A DNA stretch of 63,009 bases from Moduliflexus sp964602655. Its GTDB lineage: Bacteria; Moduliflexota; Moduliflexia; Moduliflexales; Moduliflexaceae. Within the stretch, counting starts at the first letter, position 1. Every line of letters begins with the position of its first letter. The notes under the pieces were generated by a model that worked only from the letters and a program-made list of their open reading frames with translations, did no database searches and was not told the DNA's origin. The position numbers were made by a program, and so were the translations under genes. Where the stretch lies: NCBI GenBank assembly GCA_964602655.1, contig CAZRSF010000033.1, forward strand, positions 1-63,009, in the 5' to 3' direction. This document shows positions 51,762 to 60,910 of this stretch, piece by piece.

Positions 51762-52025
51762 ATGGGACCGTTTGAAATCGCCGCACTCGCCATTATTGGC
51801 GGGTTCGCCACTCGCATCATCACTACCTGGCTTCGCGCAAATAAAGGGAACGCCAGTCAGCAAAAAATTCAGGAATTGGAGCAGCGCATTGTTCAGTTAG
51901 AATCTCGCCCAGCGTTGACGGCAGGCGTACAAGAACGTCTGAAGGTGCTGGAAGATATTATCGTGTCCGATGATTTCGAATTACAGCGGAAATTCCGCCA
52001 ATTGGGCAAAGACGAGATTCCCTGA
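51762..52025 (+). CDS. Small membrane protein with coiled coil
   Basis: An 87-residue protein. One N-terminal transmembrane helix (IAALAIIGGFATRIITTWL, about 5-24), then a coiled coil (IQELEQRIVQLESRPALTAG) and a charged tail. The architecture recalls PspB/phage-shock-type small proteins but I do not see a firm match. AAGGAAG precedes ATG 51762. It follows the leuC-type gene after a palindrome and is convergent with the DUF5682 gene (26-base gap). Confidence 0.65.
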   Translation: MGPFEIAALAIIGGFATRIITTWLRANKGNASQQKIQELEQRIVQLESRPALTAGVQERLKVLEDIIVSDDFELQRKFRQLGKDEIP

Positions 52026-52050
52026 TGGATATTCTGTGGTTGTAAAATGC

Positions 52051-54924
52051 TTATCGCAGCAAAGCCGCCATCACTTCTGTCGTCCCCGGAAAGCGTTGCA
52101 AAACAGCCTGAACAACCTGTTCATTCGGTGCAGCATCATCGCTGTTTTCTGTCGCCATCTCTGTTGCTGCGGTTTCCTGCCGCCAGACGCCGGATTGCAG
52201 TCCTAACAATTGCGCCATCGCGTCGGTCGCGGCGGGCGTTTGGAAAAGCAGGGCGCGGAGTTGCTGTTCCGCCGGGCTGAAGACTTCCGCGACAAGGACT
52301 TGACGCTGTTGCGGCTGCGGCTGCGCTTTCGGCATTTCAGCCCAGGGCGCGCACCATGAGACAAACTCCGTCAGCGTATTCGGGAAACTCGCGGACGCTT
52401 CTTTCAAGAGCGTCTGCACTAATTGCCCCGATGACCGCAGCCGCATAATCAATTCCGGCAGATACGGCATAAGCTGCGAATTCGAGAGTTCGCCGAAGAC
52501 GTTGCTGAGCAATTCCACGACGAAGCGGGCGATGCGGGGCGTGAAGTTCAACGCCAACAGAAAGCCTTTCAAATAATCCGGGAACGCCGCCATCATCAGC
52601 GGATTCGTCAGAACATGCGCGAAAAAGGCGCGAATTTCTTCCAGCGTTCGCAGATTCAACAGCCATTCCGCCGTCCAGAGCAAACCGAGTTTGCCTGGTT
52701 CGGGCTGCGATTGGCCCGTCTGCCGCACCGCGATCAAGAGTTGCGAGCGGCTGCATCCCATCGCGAGCGCGAAGCTTTCGAGCGTGAAAATAAAGCCGAA
52801 CATTCCGGCGATCTGCTCCGGCGTTGTGCCGCGATCCGTAAACGCTTGCGGCAGCAGCGTGGCGTAATGCGAATAGCCGGTGGCGACGAAGCGTTGCAGC
52901 CACGACGGGAGGCCGGTCGGCGTGGCGCGATAATAATGCGCGATCCGCCGCACCCGGTCGAAAATCTCCGGCGCGTCCTCGGCGCTGGTTTCATTCGTTA
53001 AGAGCAGAATCGCGTGTTCGCCGAGTTCCTGCGTCAGGCGCGGGCTGTGGAGATACAGAATCGTGTCTTCCCCGCATTCGAGCGCGACGCTGGCACGCGC
53101 CTGCGCATCGAACGCTTTTTTCTTGATGCGCTGCTCCAACACCTGCTCAAGCGTCACGCCTTCGTAGCCAAGCTGAATCACCGCGCCCTGATATTTGCCG
53201 ATCCGAATATCCCACGACTCCTGCACCGGCGCATGGCCGAGCGTCCGTTCCCCCATAATCGGCTGCACGACCGTGTTCGAGAGCAGGTAATTCAGCCGCC
53301 ACAGCACGTCGGAGCAAGCGAGCAGTTCCGGCGACGATTTGAAATCCATCAGCGCCCGCTGATTCGTGCTGGCGGAAAGATTGACGTTCAGCGGCTCAAG
53401 CCGGTCGTAGATGTTTTGCACGAGCGGCGGCAGCGAGGCGTAGCCCACGACGCCGACGCGATCTCCGCCGAGCAATTGCAGGCATAACTGCGCGACATTG
53501 CGCTTTTTCGGCGTCCGGTCTTTTTCAAGACAGGTGACGGCGGCGTCCTGAAAATCGTAGGGCGACGGATGCGGGCGGTTGCGCAGATTGGCGAGCAGCA
53601 TGGAGGTTTCGTAAATCGCAATCGAATCCGCTGTGCTGGACAAATAGCCGTTTTTGCGGGCCAGCGCGACGATGTCGGCGCACCATTGCAGCAGTTGGCC
53701 TTCATCTTCTTGCGCCAAATGCGGCGGGCGCGTCAGAAAATCCACGAGGCGCGTCGGCTGATCGCCTGAAACAGCGGGCGGAATCACGATAGGCGACGTT
53801 TTCGACGCTTTTTTCGCGGATTTTTTGTTCGGTTTTTCCAGCAGAAATGATTTCAAACTGTCGGTTTTCAAGCCCTTTTTCCATGACGTTTCCGCAAGCG
53901 AAATCGTGCCTGCCGGGTTGTTGAACTGGTATTCGATGGCCGCAAAACTGGACGGAATAAGGCCGTAGAGCCATTTCGTGTTCGTGCGCGCCGGAATCGC
54001 CCAGAAGGCGTCGCTGTTCACGCCGAATTCCTCGACATGGCTGGCGGTATGCGCCGCGCCGCAGATATAAATCGCATCGCTCGGATCGATCTTGTTCGTG
54101 CGGAGATGTGTTTTGATGCGCGTCCACATGTATTTTTCCCGCAACTCGTCCTTGCGGGTGTCGTCGGCTGTGCGCCCCAATCGCCGGAACAAGCTGCCGA
54201 TCAGAAACATGACCTGCCGGTAGGTCTGATAATCGCTGCCGATGACCGCCTGTTCGACGTATTGATCCCACCATTCGGCGAAATGGCGCGTGTTGGCGTT
54301 GCGCAGCAGGAATTCGAGGAATTGGTCGAACGTCGGCGTCATGTCGCCGAGTTCCAGACCTACCGCCGTGCCGTGCATTCCGGCTTCTTCCGACGGCAGA
54401 TTTTCTTCATCTGGCGTCGCCTTTTTCAGCGCGTCCTCTTCCTGTGGCGTCCATTGAAAGACGAAATCCACCGCATAATCCACAAAGACAAGCTGCACGT
54501 CGTCGGGATGCTGCAAGGCGTAGGCAATCGCCTGATATTCCGCCGACGCTTCGGTCAGCGGCAAAACGACGCTCAACGGCGTCCATGTCGGCGGAAAGGC
54601 GTCGGATTCGCCCGCAAACGCCTGCAACGCCACCGGCAGTTTGCAATCTTGCAGATGCTCGATCACCGCCTGCAAATCTTCGCACCCTTCCATGTAAATC
54701 ACTTTCGGCGGGCGTTCCCGCAGGCGGCGCACGATATGGAGCGCCGACGAGGGCGAATGATGGCAGACCGGAAACAGTTCCAACGGCTCAGCGATGGCGC
54801 GTTCGATGTCGTTCACCATCGCGGTCAACAGGTCGCTGAGCGGCTGCGCGTCCGTCGCAAAGCGGGCGGCGGCATCCAAAAGCTGCTGTCGCAGCGGTGT
54901 GAAAATGATTGGTAATTCTCCCAT
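52051..54924 (-). CDS. DUF5682 family protein
   Basis: A very large protein (957 residues). The N-terminus reads LELFPVCHHSPSSALHIVRR and IYMEGCEDLQ, the opening of DUF5682, where FPV.HHSPA is the signature. Other landmarks are YICGAAHTASHVEEFGV and the DVLWRLNYLLSNTVVQPIMG region. In other genomes DUF5682 usually lies in a cluster with a MoxR-type AAA+ ATPase, a VWA protein and a SWIM zinc-finger protein of unknown role. None of these is next to it here. ATG 54924 is chosen over the upstream TTG/GTG region. An acidic central segment (about 390-420, KKSAKKASKT) is low complexity. Biochemical function unknown. Confidence 0.8.
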   Translation of the reverse strand: MGELPIIFTPLRQQLLDAAARFATDAQPLSDLLTAMVNDIERAIAEPLELFPVCHHSPSSALHIVRRLRERPPKVIYMEGCEDLQAVIEHLQDCKLPVALQAFAGESDAFPPTWTPLSVVLPLTEASAEYQAIAYALQHPDDVQLVFVDYAVDFVFQWTPQEEDALKKATPDEENLPSEEAGMHGTAVGLELGDMTPTFDQFLEFLLRNANTRHFAEWWDQYVEQAVIGSDYQTYRQVMFLIGSLFRRLGRTADDTRKDELREKYMWTRIKTHLRTNKIDPSDAIYICGAAHTASHVEEFGVNSDAFWAIPARTNTKWLYGLIPSSFAAIEYQFNNPAGTISLAETSWKKGLKTDSLKSFLLEKPNKKSAKKASKTSPIVIPPAVSGDQPTRLVDFLTRPPHLAQEDEGQLLQWCADIVALARKNGYLSSTADSIAIYETSMLLANLRNRPHPSPYDFQDAAVTCLEKDRTPKKRNVAQLCLQLLGGDRVGVVGYASLPPLVQNIYDRLEPLNVNLSASTNQRALMDFKSSPELLACSDVLWRLNYLLSNTVVQPIMGERTLGHAPVQESWDIRIGKYQGAVIQLGYEGVTLEQVLEQRIKKKAFDAQARASVALECGEDTILYLHSPRLTQELGEHAILLLTNETSAEDAPEIFDRVRRIAHYYRATPTGLPSWLQRFVATGYSHYATLLPQAFTDRGTTPEQIAGMFGFIFTLESFALAMGCSRSQLLIAVRQTGQSQPEPGKLGLLWTAEWLLNLRTLEEIRAFFAHVLTNPLMMAAFPDYLKGFLLALNFTPRIARFVVELLSNVFGELSNSQLMPYLPELIMRLRSSGQLVQTLLKEASASFPNTLTEFVSWCAPWAEMPKAQPQPQQRQVLVAEVFSPAEQQLRALLFQTPAATDAMAQLLGLQSGVWRQETAATEMATENSDDAAPNEQVVQAVLQRFPGTTEVMAALLR

Positions 54925-55098
54925 ACGTTTGCCCCAATACAAGATTTGTTGCTTGATAACGAAAAGGCTGATATTTTAACAAATTTCTTCTGCTTTTGAA
55001 TATTCTGTCAACTTTTTTCACGCGGGGTTTCATGAAAGACGGTCATCATGCAGAAGCGACGATTGGTTCGAAATCTTGCCTGGTTCAGCGATAAAACC

Positions 55099-55128
55099 TT
55101 GACAATTTTTTTGCGCATTTCCTATACT
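55099..55128 (+). promoter_or_regulatory. Sigma70 promoter for the nicotinate phosphoribosyltransferase gene
   Basis: TTGACA (55099-55104), an 18-base spacer, TATACT (55123-55128). This is the best promoter match in the window, about 85 bases before ATG 55215. Confidence 0.65.
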
Positions 55129-55214
55129 CTGTGGCGGTTCTCGTGAAAATTTGCGTTCGATTTCGTATTCCGGGCGTTTCCGCCCATGACCTTTCGGCAG
55201 ATAGGAGACACGTT

Positions 55215-56489
55215 ATGCCCAGCACACGCCTTGATCCGACCCTCTTCAAAGTCCCGTTCGACCGTATCCGCGCCGGATACTATTCCGATAAATATTTTCT
55301 CCGCGTCAGCCAGATTTTGCGCCGAGAACAGCACAATCCGAGTGTGCTGTATCAGTTTTTCGTTCGCAAACCGGCAGTCGTGGTCGGCCTCGATGAGGCC
55401 GTTGCTATTTTGAAGTATTGCACCGGCTATTACCGCGACGAAGCGGAATCCGAGCGCTTGAACAAAGAGTTGCGCGAAGCGCAGTATCAGTATTATTCCG
55501 CCAACCCGAACGGCGACGAAGAAAAAACGCTGCAACTGATTATCAACCGCGACAAGATTCGGCGTCAGTTGAACGATTTATGGGTGAACTGCCGAGATCG
55601 GATTCAGGTCAGGGCGTTATACGATGGCGACCGCGTCGAGCCGTGGGAGCCGTTTCTGACGATTGAAGGGCCGCAGCAGTATTACGCCTATCTCGAAACC
55701 GTACTGCTCGGCGTGATTGCGCGTCCGACGGCGACGGCGACCGCGACCGCGAAAGTAGTGAATGCGGCGCGCGGCAAGCCGATTCTCTTTTTCCCGGCGC
55801 GATTCGATCATTTCTGGGTGCAGGCCACTGACGGCTACGCTGCGATGAAAGCGGGCGCATTCGGCGTCAGCACTGACGCCAACGCCGATTATTGGGGCGA
55901 AGAGGGGCTTGGCACGATTCCGCACGCACTGATTGGCTCATATAACGGCTCGACCAGCGCGGCGGCGCTCGCGTTCGACCGCCAGATTGACGGCAACGTC
56001 AACCGCATTGCGCTCGTGGATTGGGATAACGACTGCGTCGGCACGACGCTCGATGTCGTGAAAGCCCATTGCAAAGAATATCATGGCAACGGCGAGGATT
56101 CCAGTTTGTGGCATAAGGTGATCGGGGCTGGCAAACAGAAACTCTGGGGCGTGCGTTTCGATACTGGCGGCACGCTGCGGGATAAAACCGTGACGCCGCA
56201 AGATCGCTGGAGTCTCGGCGTTTGCCCGGAATTGGTGTTCCGCGCCCGGCAGATTTTCGACCAATATGGTTTGAACGACCTGAAAATCATTGTCTCCGGC
56301 GGGTTCGATGTCGAGAAAATCGAATTGTTCGAAAACCTCGCCGTGCCGGTGGATATTTACGGCGTCGGCTCGACGCTGTTCCGTGAAAAGATTGACGTGA
56401 CCGCCGATGTCGTGCTTTTAGAAGGCAAACCGTGCGCGAAAATCGGACGGAAAGTCGGGAATTTCGACCGCCTTTCATTAGTGGAATAG
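55215..56489 (+). CDS. pncB: Nicotinate phosphoribosyltransferase
   Basis: A 424-residue enzyme that forms nicotinate mononucleotide from nicotinate and PRPP, the first step of NAD salvage. Family landmarks are AGYYSDKYF, ARFDHFWVQATDGYAAMKAG, VDWDNDCVGTTL, WGVRFDTGG, IIVSGGFD and VDIYGVGSTL, the last being phosphate-binding elements of the PRTase barrel. ATG 55215 has GGAGAC upstream and gives a family-like start; the open frame upstream overlaps the promoter and is not translated. It is a stand-alone gene, followed by a palindromic repeat. Confidence 0.9.
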   Translation: MPSTRLDPTLFKVPFDRIRAGYYSDKYFLRVSQILRREQHNPSVLYQFFVRKPAVVVGLDEAVAILKYCTGYYRDEAESERLNKELREAQYQYYSANPNGDEEKTLQLIINRDKIRRQLNDLWVNCRDRIQVRALYDGDRVEPWEPFLTIEGPQQYYAYLETVLLGVIARPTATATATAKVVNAARGKPILFFPARFDHFWVQATDGYAAMKAGAFGVSTDANADYWGEEGLGTIPHALIGSYNGSTSAAALAFDRQIDGNVNRIALVDWDNDCVGTTLDVVKAHCKEYHGNGEDSSLWHKVIGAGKQKLWGVRFDTGGTLRDKTVTPQDRWSLGVCPELVFRARQIFDQYGLNDLKIIVSGGFDVEKIELFENLAVPVDIYGVGSTLFREKIDVTADVVLLEGKPCAKIGRKVGNFDRLSLVE

Positions 56490-56550
56490 CGGAAAAATGT
56501 TCGTAAGCGCAACATTGAATCTCTTCTTGATATGAACAGTGATTTTCATC

Positions 56551-56583
56551 AGCCCTTCCAGGGTTTAAAACCCTGGCAGGGCT
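56551..56583. repeat. Family B palindromic repeat (copy 2)
   Basis: AGCCCTTCCAGGG and CCCTGGCAGGGCT around TTTAAAA, with one mismatch in the arms. It lies 62 bases after the pncB stop and is closely related to 51709-51739. Confidence 0.75.
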
Positions 56584-56629
56584 TCAAGTCTGTTAATTTT
56601 TCTTTCGAACTTGGCAACGAGGTGTAACA

Positions 56630-56869
56630 ATGGAAACAGCCCACAGCTATATCGAATTAGCGTATTCGTCCATCCCGGTCTTTGCCAATGATGGGACGAT
56701 AGACATGGAAGAATTGAATTTCTTGCTCGGCATCGCCTTGCGGGATAATCAGGTTGACGAGGATGAAAAACGGGTGTTGCAGAATATTTTCGCCCAACTG
56801 GGGCCGGAAGATGTCAGCGAAAAAGTCTGGGCGCGCATCACCGAAATCAAGAAGAAATATCAGCTATAA
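56630..56869 (+). CDS. Small TerB-like helical protein
   Basis: A 79-residue acidic helical protein. MDMEELNFLLGIALRDN-like and NQVDEDEKRVLQNIFAQLGP segments resemble the TerB domain, in which paired acidic residues (D.DE) bind metal in tellurite-resistance and membrane-stress proteins. No signal or membrane segment. A GAGGTG site precedes ATG 56630. It is the first gene of the SPFH-centred series, with YqiJ-like protein next. Confidence 0.6.
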   Translation: METAHSYIELAYSSIPVFANDGTIDMEELNFLLGIALRDNQVDEDEKRVLQNIFAQLGPEDVSEKVWARITEIKKKYQL

Positions 56870-56882
56870 GAACGCCGCTTTT

Positions 56883-56927
56883 ACGACGAAACTGCGTTTC
56901 GTTGTGGCCGAAACAACAGTTTCGCCC
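56883..56927. repeat. Two adjacent small hairpins with CGAAAC/GTTTCG arms
   Basis: ACGACGAAAC..GTTTCGTTGT (56883-56905) is followed by a second CGAAAC..GTTTCG hairpin. The sequence is related to the core of family C. It lies between the TerB-like and YqiJ-like genes. Confidence 0.5.
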
Positions 56928-56954
56928 TGAGAAAAATGAAGGAGGTGAGTATCA

Positions 56955-57560
56955 ATGTCCGTCTTGTTAGAATTGATTCGCACGGTCAACCTGCCGTACA
57001 CGGTCGTATTCGGCCTGATGCTGTTGTACTGGTTTTCGGTGGTGTTAGGCGTCCTCGATATTGACCTGTTCGATTTCGATGTGGATGAGATTGATTTCGG
57101 CGATGAACTGCTTGGCGCGTTGAATTTGGGGAAAGTCCCGTTTTCGCTCTGGTTGACGATTTTTTCAGGGCAGATGATGCTGTATTCGCTCCTGTTCAAT
57201 AAATTGATAGACATGCTGTTCGGCGCGGTCTCCGATCCGGTTCGATTCATCGTCTGTTTCGTCGTCTTCGTGCCGATTGCCGCGTTTATCACGAAAATTG
57301 CGACGTCGCCGATGGAAAAGCTGTTCGAAATCGAAACGGTCAGCCGCAAAGATTTTGTCGGCAAAGAGTGCCGCGTCACGTCGCCCGAAGTCAATGAGCG
57401 CTCCGGCGTCGGCGAAATTCTGGTCACCGGCATTCCGAGCATTCTCTATATTCGCGCTAAAGCGGAAGAAGGCTTGAAAAAGAACGACCGTGCCGTAATT
57501 TACGAATATAACGAAGAAAAAGACCTGTTTTACGTCACCCGCGTCGAAGGGCTTGATTGA
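56955..57560 (+). CDS. YqiJ-like membrane protein with OB-fold domain
   Basis: A 201-residue inner-membrane protein. Three hydrophobic segments lie at about 12-32, 50-75 and 90-115 (RFIVCFVVFVPIAAFIT), with an acidic loop between the first two (DIDLFDFDVDEIDF). A C-terminal OB-fold domain (about 125-200; DFVGKECRVTSPEV, VGEILVTGIPSILYIRAK) is like NfeD/YqiJ. YqiJ-type proteins accompany flotillin-like SPFH proteins, and the next gene is one. The Shine-Dalgarno is unusually good (AAGGAGGTGA). Confidence 0.82.
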   Translation: MSVLLELIRTVNLPYTVVFGLMLLYWFSVVLGVLDIDLFDFDVDEIDFGDELLGALNLGKVPFSLWLTIFSGQMMLYSLLFNKLIDMLFGAVSDPVRFIVCFVVFVPIAAFITKIATSPMEKLFEIETVSRKDFVGKECRVTSPEVNERSGVGEILVTGIPSILYIRAKAEEGLKKNDRAVIYEYNEEKDLFYVTRVEGLD

Positions 57561-57562
57561 GC

Positions 57563-57642
57563 AACTACAAGGATGTATGTAAGAAAGGATAAGATAACGA
57601 TATGTCCTAAATAATCCGTTCTTACACACATCCTTGTAGTTT
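57563..57642. repeat. Inverted repeat between yqiJ-like and flotillin-like genes
   Basis: Arms AACTACAAGGATGTATGT..AAGAA (57563-57585) and TTCTTACACACATCCTTGT..AGTTT (57619-57642). It begins two bases after the yqiJ-like stop. It has the form of a dispersed repeat, and could act as a partial terminator within the pair. Confidence 0.7.
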
Positions 57643-57722
57643 CACGCAACGGACTTAACATCTGTCGTCATATACCAGTCACAACTCATAAACCACGATT
57701 ACATAAAAAAGGAGAACAGAAT

Positions 57723-59969
57723 ATGCCGAATTTACAAACCATTCTCAGCCTTGGAGTCGGAGGAACGATTGTTGTCGGAATCATTATTTTTTTCGTGGCT
57801 ATCGCCTTTCTGACGCGCTTTCTGCGCCATGTCGAGCCGGGCAAGGCGATGATCATCACGTCGCGCAAAGGGATGAAAGTCTGTTTCAGCGGCGCGTTCG
57901 TTTTCCCGATTATCCACCGCGTCAACGTGATGGATATTTCCACCAAAATGATGACCGTTACGCGCAAAGGCACGGATGGCTTGATTTGTCAGGACAACAT
58001 CCGCGCCGACATTTCGGTCAATTTCTACATCCGCATCAATCGCGACGAAGAAGCGGTCAAGCGCGTCGCCACGACCATCGGCTGCGACCGCGCCTCGACG
58101 GTGGAGACGATGAATGATCTGTTTCAGGCGAAATTTTCGGAAGCCCTGAAAACCGTCGGCAAGCAGATGCAATTCGCCGACCTGTTCACCAAACGCGCCG
58201 TCTTCAAGCAGCAGATCGTGGACGCCATCGGCGAAGATTTGAATGGCTATATTTTAGAAGATGCGGCGATTGATTACCTCTCGCAGACGCCGATTGACGA
58301 AATGGATCCGCGCGACATCATGGACGCGGAAGGCATCAAAAAGATCACCGATTTGACCTCGACCGAGGAAATCCGCACCAACGAACTCAAGCGCGAAAAA
58401 GAAGAAGCGATGAAAAAACGCGATGTCGAAGCGAAAGAGCGCATTCTGGAATTGGAGCGGCAGCAGGCCGAGGCGGAAGCCAAGAAAAAAGCGGAAATCG
58501 AAATGACGCAGGCGCGGGAAGATTCGCTGAAAAACAAGGTGACGCAGGAAGAGCGCCTGAAAGCCGAACAAGCCCGCATTTACACGGAAGAGCAGATGCA
58601 GATCGCCGAGGCGAACAAAGGCCGTGAAATTGAAATCGCATTAAAAAATAAGGAACGCGCCGTCGTGCTGGAAACTGAGCGAATCGAGATGGAAAAACAG
58701 TTGGAAGTCACGAAGCGCGAACGCACGGTTACATTAGCGAATATCGAAAAAGAAAAAGCGGTGGAGCAGGAAAAGAAGGCGATTCAGGATATTATCCGCC
58801 AGCGCGTCGCCGTCGAACGCGCCGTCGCTGAGGAAGAAGAGCGCACCAAAGACACCCGCGCCATTGCCGAGGCGGAACGCCTGAAAAAGGTGGCGATTAC
58901 CACGGCGGAAATGTCTGCCGAGGAAGGCTTGATCAAAGACATCAAAGCGGCAGAGGCCAAAGAACGCGCCGCCGTGCATGAAGCCAAAGAGAAAGAAATC
59001 ATCGCGGAAGCGGAAAAAGTCACGTCCGTAAAATTGGCGGAGGCTAAACAAGTCATGGCGCAAGGCATTGTCGCCGAGCAGTCCGCCCCCGGATTAGCGC
59101 ATGTCAAAGTCATGGAAGCCGAGTCCGAGGCGATTAAAAAGAAAGGCAATGCGGAAGCTGAAGCCCGCAAGATGATGGGATTGGCGGAAGCCGAAACCAC
59201 TCAGAAAATGGGCGAAGCCGAAGCGTCTGCGATGTTGCAGAAAGGGGAATCCGCCGCAAAAGTCGAAGAAGCGAAAGCGGTCGCGATTCAGAAACGCGGC
59301 ACGGCAGACGCCGAGGCCAAACGCTTGATGGGGCTGGCGGAAGCCGAATCGCGTCAGAAAATGGGCGCTGCCGAAGCGCAAGCGACCTATCAGATGGGCG
59401 AAGCCGAGGCGCGCGGCTTGCAGGCGAAGTATGAAGCCGAAGCCGAGGGCATGAAGCAAAAAGCCGAAAGCATGAAGCTCTATGACGAAGTCGGACGCGA
59501 ATTCGAGGAATTCAAACTCAAACTCTCGATGCAGGAAAATATCGCGACGCAGGAAATTACGGTCAGAAAAGACATCGCGCAGGCGCAGGCGCAAGTCCTC
59601 GCGGCAGCGATGCAGAACGCCAAGATCGACATCGTCGGCGGCGAAACCGAGTTCTTTAACAGTTTAGTCAACGCCGTCATGGAAGGAAAAACCAAAAACG
59701 CATTGGTACAGAGCAATGCAGTCTTGACCGAACTCAAAGACGCGCTCTTGCAGCCCGGCGAAGACAACCTTGTCTTGAAAGTCAAGAAACTGCTGGAAAA
59801 CGCAGGCGTGTCGAGCGAGACGGTGAAAAATCTTTCATTGTCCGCGATGCTCGCGAAACTCTCCGGCTCGACGCAGGACGCGGCGGTTCTCGGTCAGATC
59901 GGCGCAGTCAAGCAGCTTGTCGAACGCTACGGCCTCGGCGATTTGATTTTGAATCTGTCGGGGAAATAA
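57723..59969 (+). CDS. Flotillin-like SPFH/Band 7 protein (YqiK-like)
   Basis: A 748-residue membrane-microdomain scaffold. One N-terminal helix (GGTIVVGIIIFFVAIAFL, about 12-32) precedes the SPFH domain (about 35-210; VEPGKAMIITSRKGMKVCF, LICQDNIRADISVNFYIRIN). A very long Glu/Lys/Ala-rich coiled coil follows (about 220-600) with repeated GLAEAE..QKMG.AEA units near 475-560. A globular C-terminal region is at about 610-748 (VGGETEFFNSLVNAV). It is longer than typical YqiK (about 550). The partner YqiJ-like gene lies just upstream. AAGGAG precedes ATG 57723. Confidence 0.88.
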   Translation: MPNLQTILSLGVGGTIVVGIIIFFVAIAFLTRFLRHVEPGKAMIITSRKGMKVCFSGAFVFPIIHRVNVMDISTKMMTVTRKGTDGLICQDNIRADISVNFYIRINRDEEAVKRVATTIGCDRASTVETMNDLFQAKFSEALKTVGKQMQFADLFTKRAVFKQQIVDAIGEDLNGYILEDAAIDYLSQTPIDEMDPRDIMDAEGIKKITDLTSTEEIRTNELKREKEEAMKKRDVEAKERILELERQQAEAEAKKKAEIEMTQAREDSLKNKVTQEERLKAEQARIYTEEQMQIAEANKGREIEIALKNKERAVVLETERIEMEKQLEVTKRERTVTLANIEKEKAVEQEKKAIQDIIRQRVAVERAVAEEEERTKDTRAIAEAERLKKVAITTAEMSAEEGLIKDIKAAEAKERAAVHEAKEKEIIAEAEKVTSVKLAEAKQVMAQGIVAEQSAPGLAHVKVMEAESEAIKKKGNAEAEARKMMGLAEAETTQKMGEAEASAMLQKGESAAKVEEAKAVAIQKRGTADAEAKRLMGLAEAESRQKMGAAEAQATYQMGEAEARGLQAKYEAEAEGMKQKAESMKLYDEVGREFEEFKLKLSMQENIATQEITVRKDIAQAQAQVLAAAMQNAKIDIVGGETEFFNSLVNAVMEGKTKNALVQSNAVLTELKDALLQPGEDNLVLKVKKLLENAGVSSETVKNLSLSAMLAKLSGSTQDAAVLGQIGAVKQLVERYGLGDLILNLSGK

Positions 59970-59981
59970 CCGCACAATCGA

Positions 59982-60007
59982 AGAGACGCCCCGCCGGGGG
60001 CGTCTCT
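59982..60007. terminator. GC-rich hairpin after the flotillin-like gene
   Basis: AGAGACGCCCC and GGGGCGTCTCT arms around a three- to four-base loop, 13 bases after the stop codon. No T-run follows, so it may be a repeat rather than an intrinsic terminator. Confidence 0.5.
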
Positions 60008-60080
60008 ACGAAAGATGTGCAATTAGATAAACACATTGTTAGCACTCGGTAATAAAGAAGACGTCAAAATTTACACATGA

Positions 60081-60398
60081 ATGGATTATATATCTGATAT
60101 ATGCCAAAAAGACGAAATGGAACAACTCATGAAAAATTCGGTAGAACCTTGGGAAAAACCTCTGATACGAAAACTCCTTCTTCGCACAACAATAGGAGGA
60201 ATTGTCGGGAATATTACGGTGGGTATACTAATCGTTCTCTTTAATAGGATGGGATGGGGGCATACCTCATCTGGGCTTCTTACAATTCCGTGGATTGTTA
60301 TGCTTGTTCTGATGATTCCGCAGGCATATCACCAGGGAGTATGTGATGAACGAGGACGAAATATACATTCTATGACATCTGAAAAACGTGATACGTGA
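60081..60398 (+). CDS. Small two-helix membrane protein
   Basis: A 105-residue unknown with two hydrophobic segments (GGIVGNITVGILIVLF and SGLLTIPWIVMLVLMI), an acidic N-terminus and a basic C-terminal tail. The start could also be ATG 60117 or 60129. It is AT-rich compared with the flotillin-like gene. The bactofilin-like gene follows 14 bases after, so it may be co-transcribed with it. No family recognised. Confidence 0.5.
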   Translation: MDYISDICQKDEMEQLMKNSVEPWEKPLIRKLLLRTTIGGIVGNITVGILIVLFNRMGWGHTSSGLLTIPWIVMLVLMIPQAYHQGVCDERGRNIHSMTSEKRDT

Positions 60399-60412
60399 TT
60401 GGTAGGGAGGCG

Positions 60413-60910
60413 ATGATGAAAAGAAACATGTTCCTCACGAGGTTGGCGAGAGGAGTGAGCCTTGGATTTTTTGTCATTGGAGGAGTGTTTGCGATCCTCG
60501 CCGTTGTTACGCTGGTGACAGCTTCAGATGATGCCGCAGTAATGATCCCTGATATCGCCGCTGAGGTTCTGATTGTTCTTGGCGGGTTTACGTTCGGAAG
60601 TATCTTGTATTATGCCGTCAAACAGCAACGTCTGACTTCTGAGCAGCGGTCAGCGAACTCGCCGCCCATCCGCGTTTCCGGGAATTTCCGGGTCGAGGCT
60701 GGCGAGGTCGTAAAGACGGACATTGAGGCGGAAAATATTGTTGTGGCAGGCACTGTGTTGGGGAATCTTCTTGCGCGCCACCGGATTGACATTCTTGCCT
60801 CTGGAACCGTGATCGGCGATGTAACGGCTCATCGAGTGTTTGTCGCTGAGGGGGCAACGTTTAAAGGCAAGGTTGATTTGCGAAAACCAAAGGACGCAAG
60901 AGATGAATGA
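60413..60910 (+). CDS. Bactofilin-like protein with N-terminal membrane segments
   Basis: A 165-residue protein. Two transmembrane helices (about 13-35 and 50-70) precede a bactofilin-type beta-helix of about 80 residues (VSGNFRVEAGEVVKTDIEAE, NIVVAGTVLGNLLARHRIDI, LASGTVIGDVTAHRVFVAEG) with the repeating hydrophobic-glycine pattern of this polymer-forming cytoskeletal family. Most bactofilins lack transmembrane helices, so this is a membrane-bound form. GGGAGG precedes ATG 60413. It overlaps the DUF1801 gene by eight bases. Confidence 0.8.
   Translation: MMKRNMFLTRLARGVSLGFFVIGGVFAILAVVTLVTASDDAAVMIPDIAAEVLIVLGGFTFGSILYYAVKQQRLTSEQRSANSPPIRVSGNFRVEAGEVVKTDIEAENIVVAGTVLGNLLARHRIDILASGTVIGDVTAHRVFVAEGATFKGKVDLRKPKDARDE

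Noticed and set aside
54037..54915. 292-residue plus-strand frame across the DUF5682 gene
   Set aside because: Antisense to a clear DUF5682 start region; amino-acid composition is arginine-rich as expected of a shadow frame.
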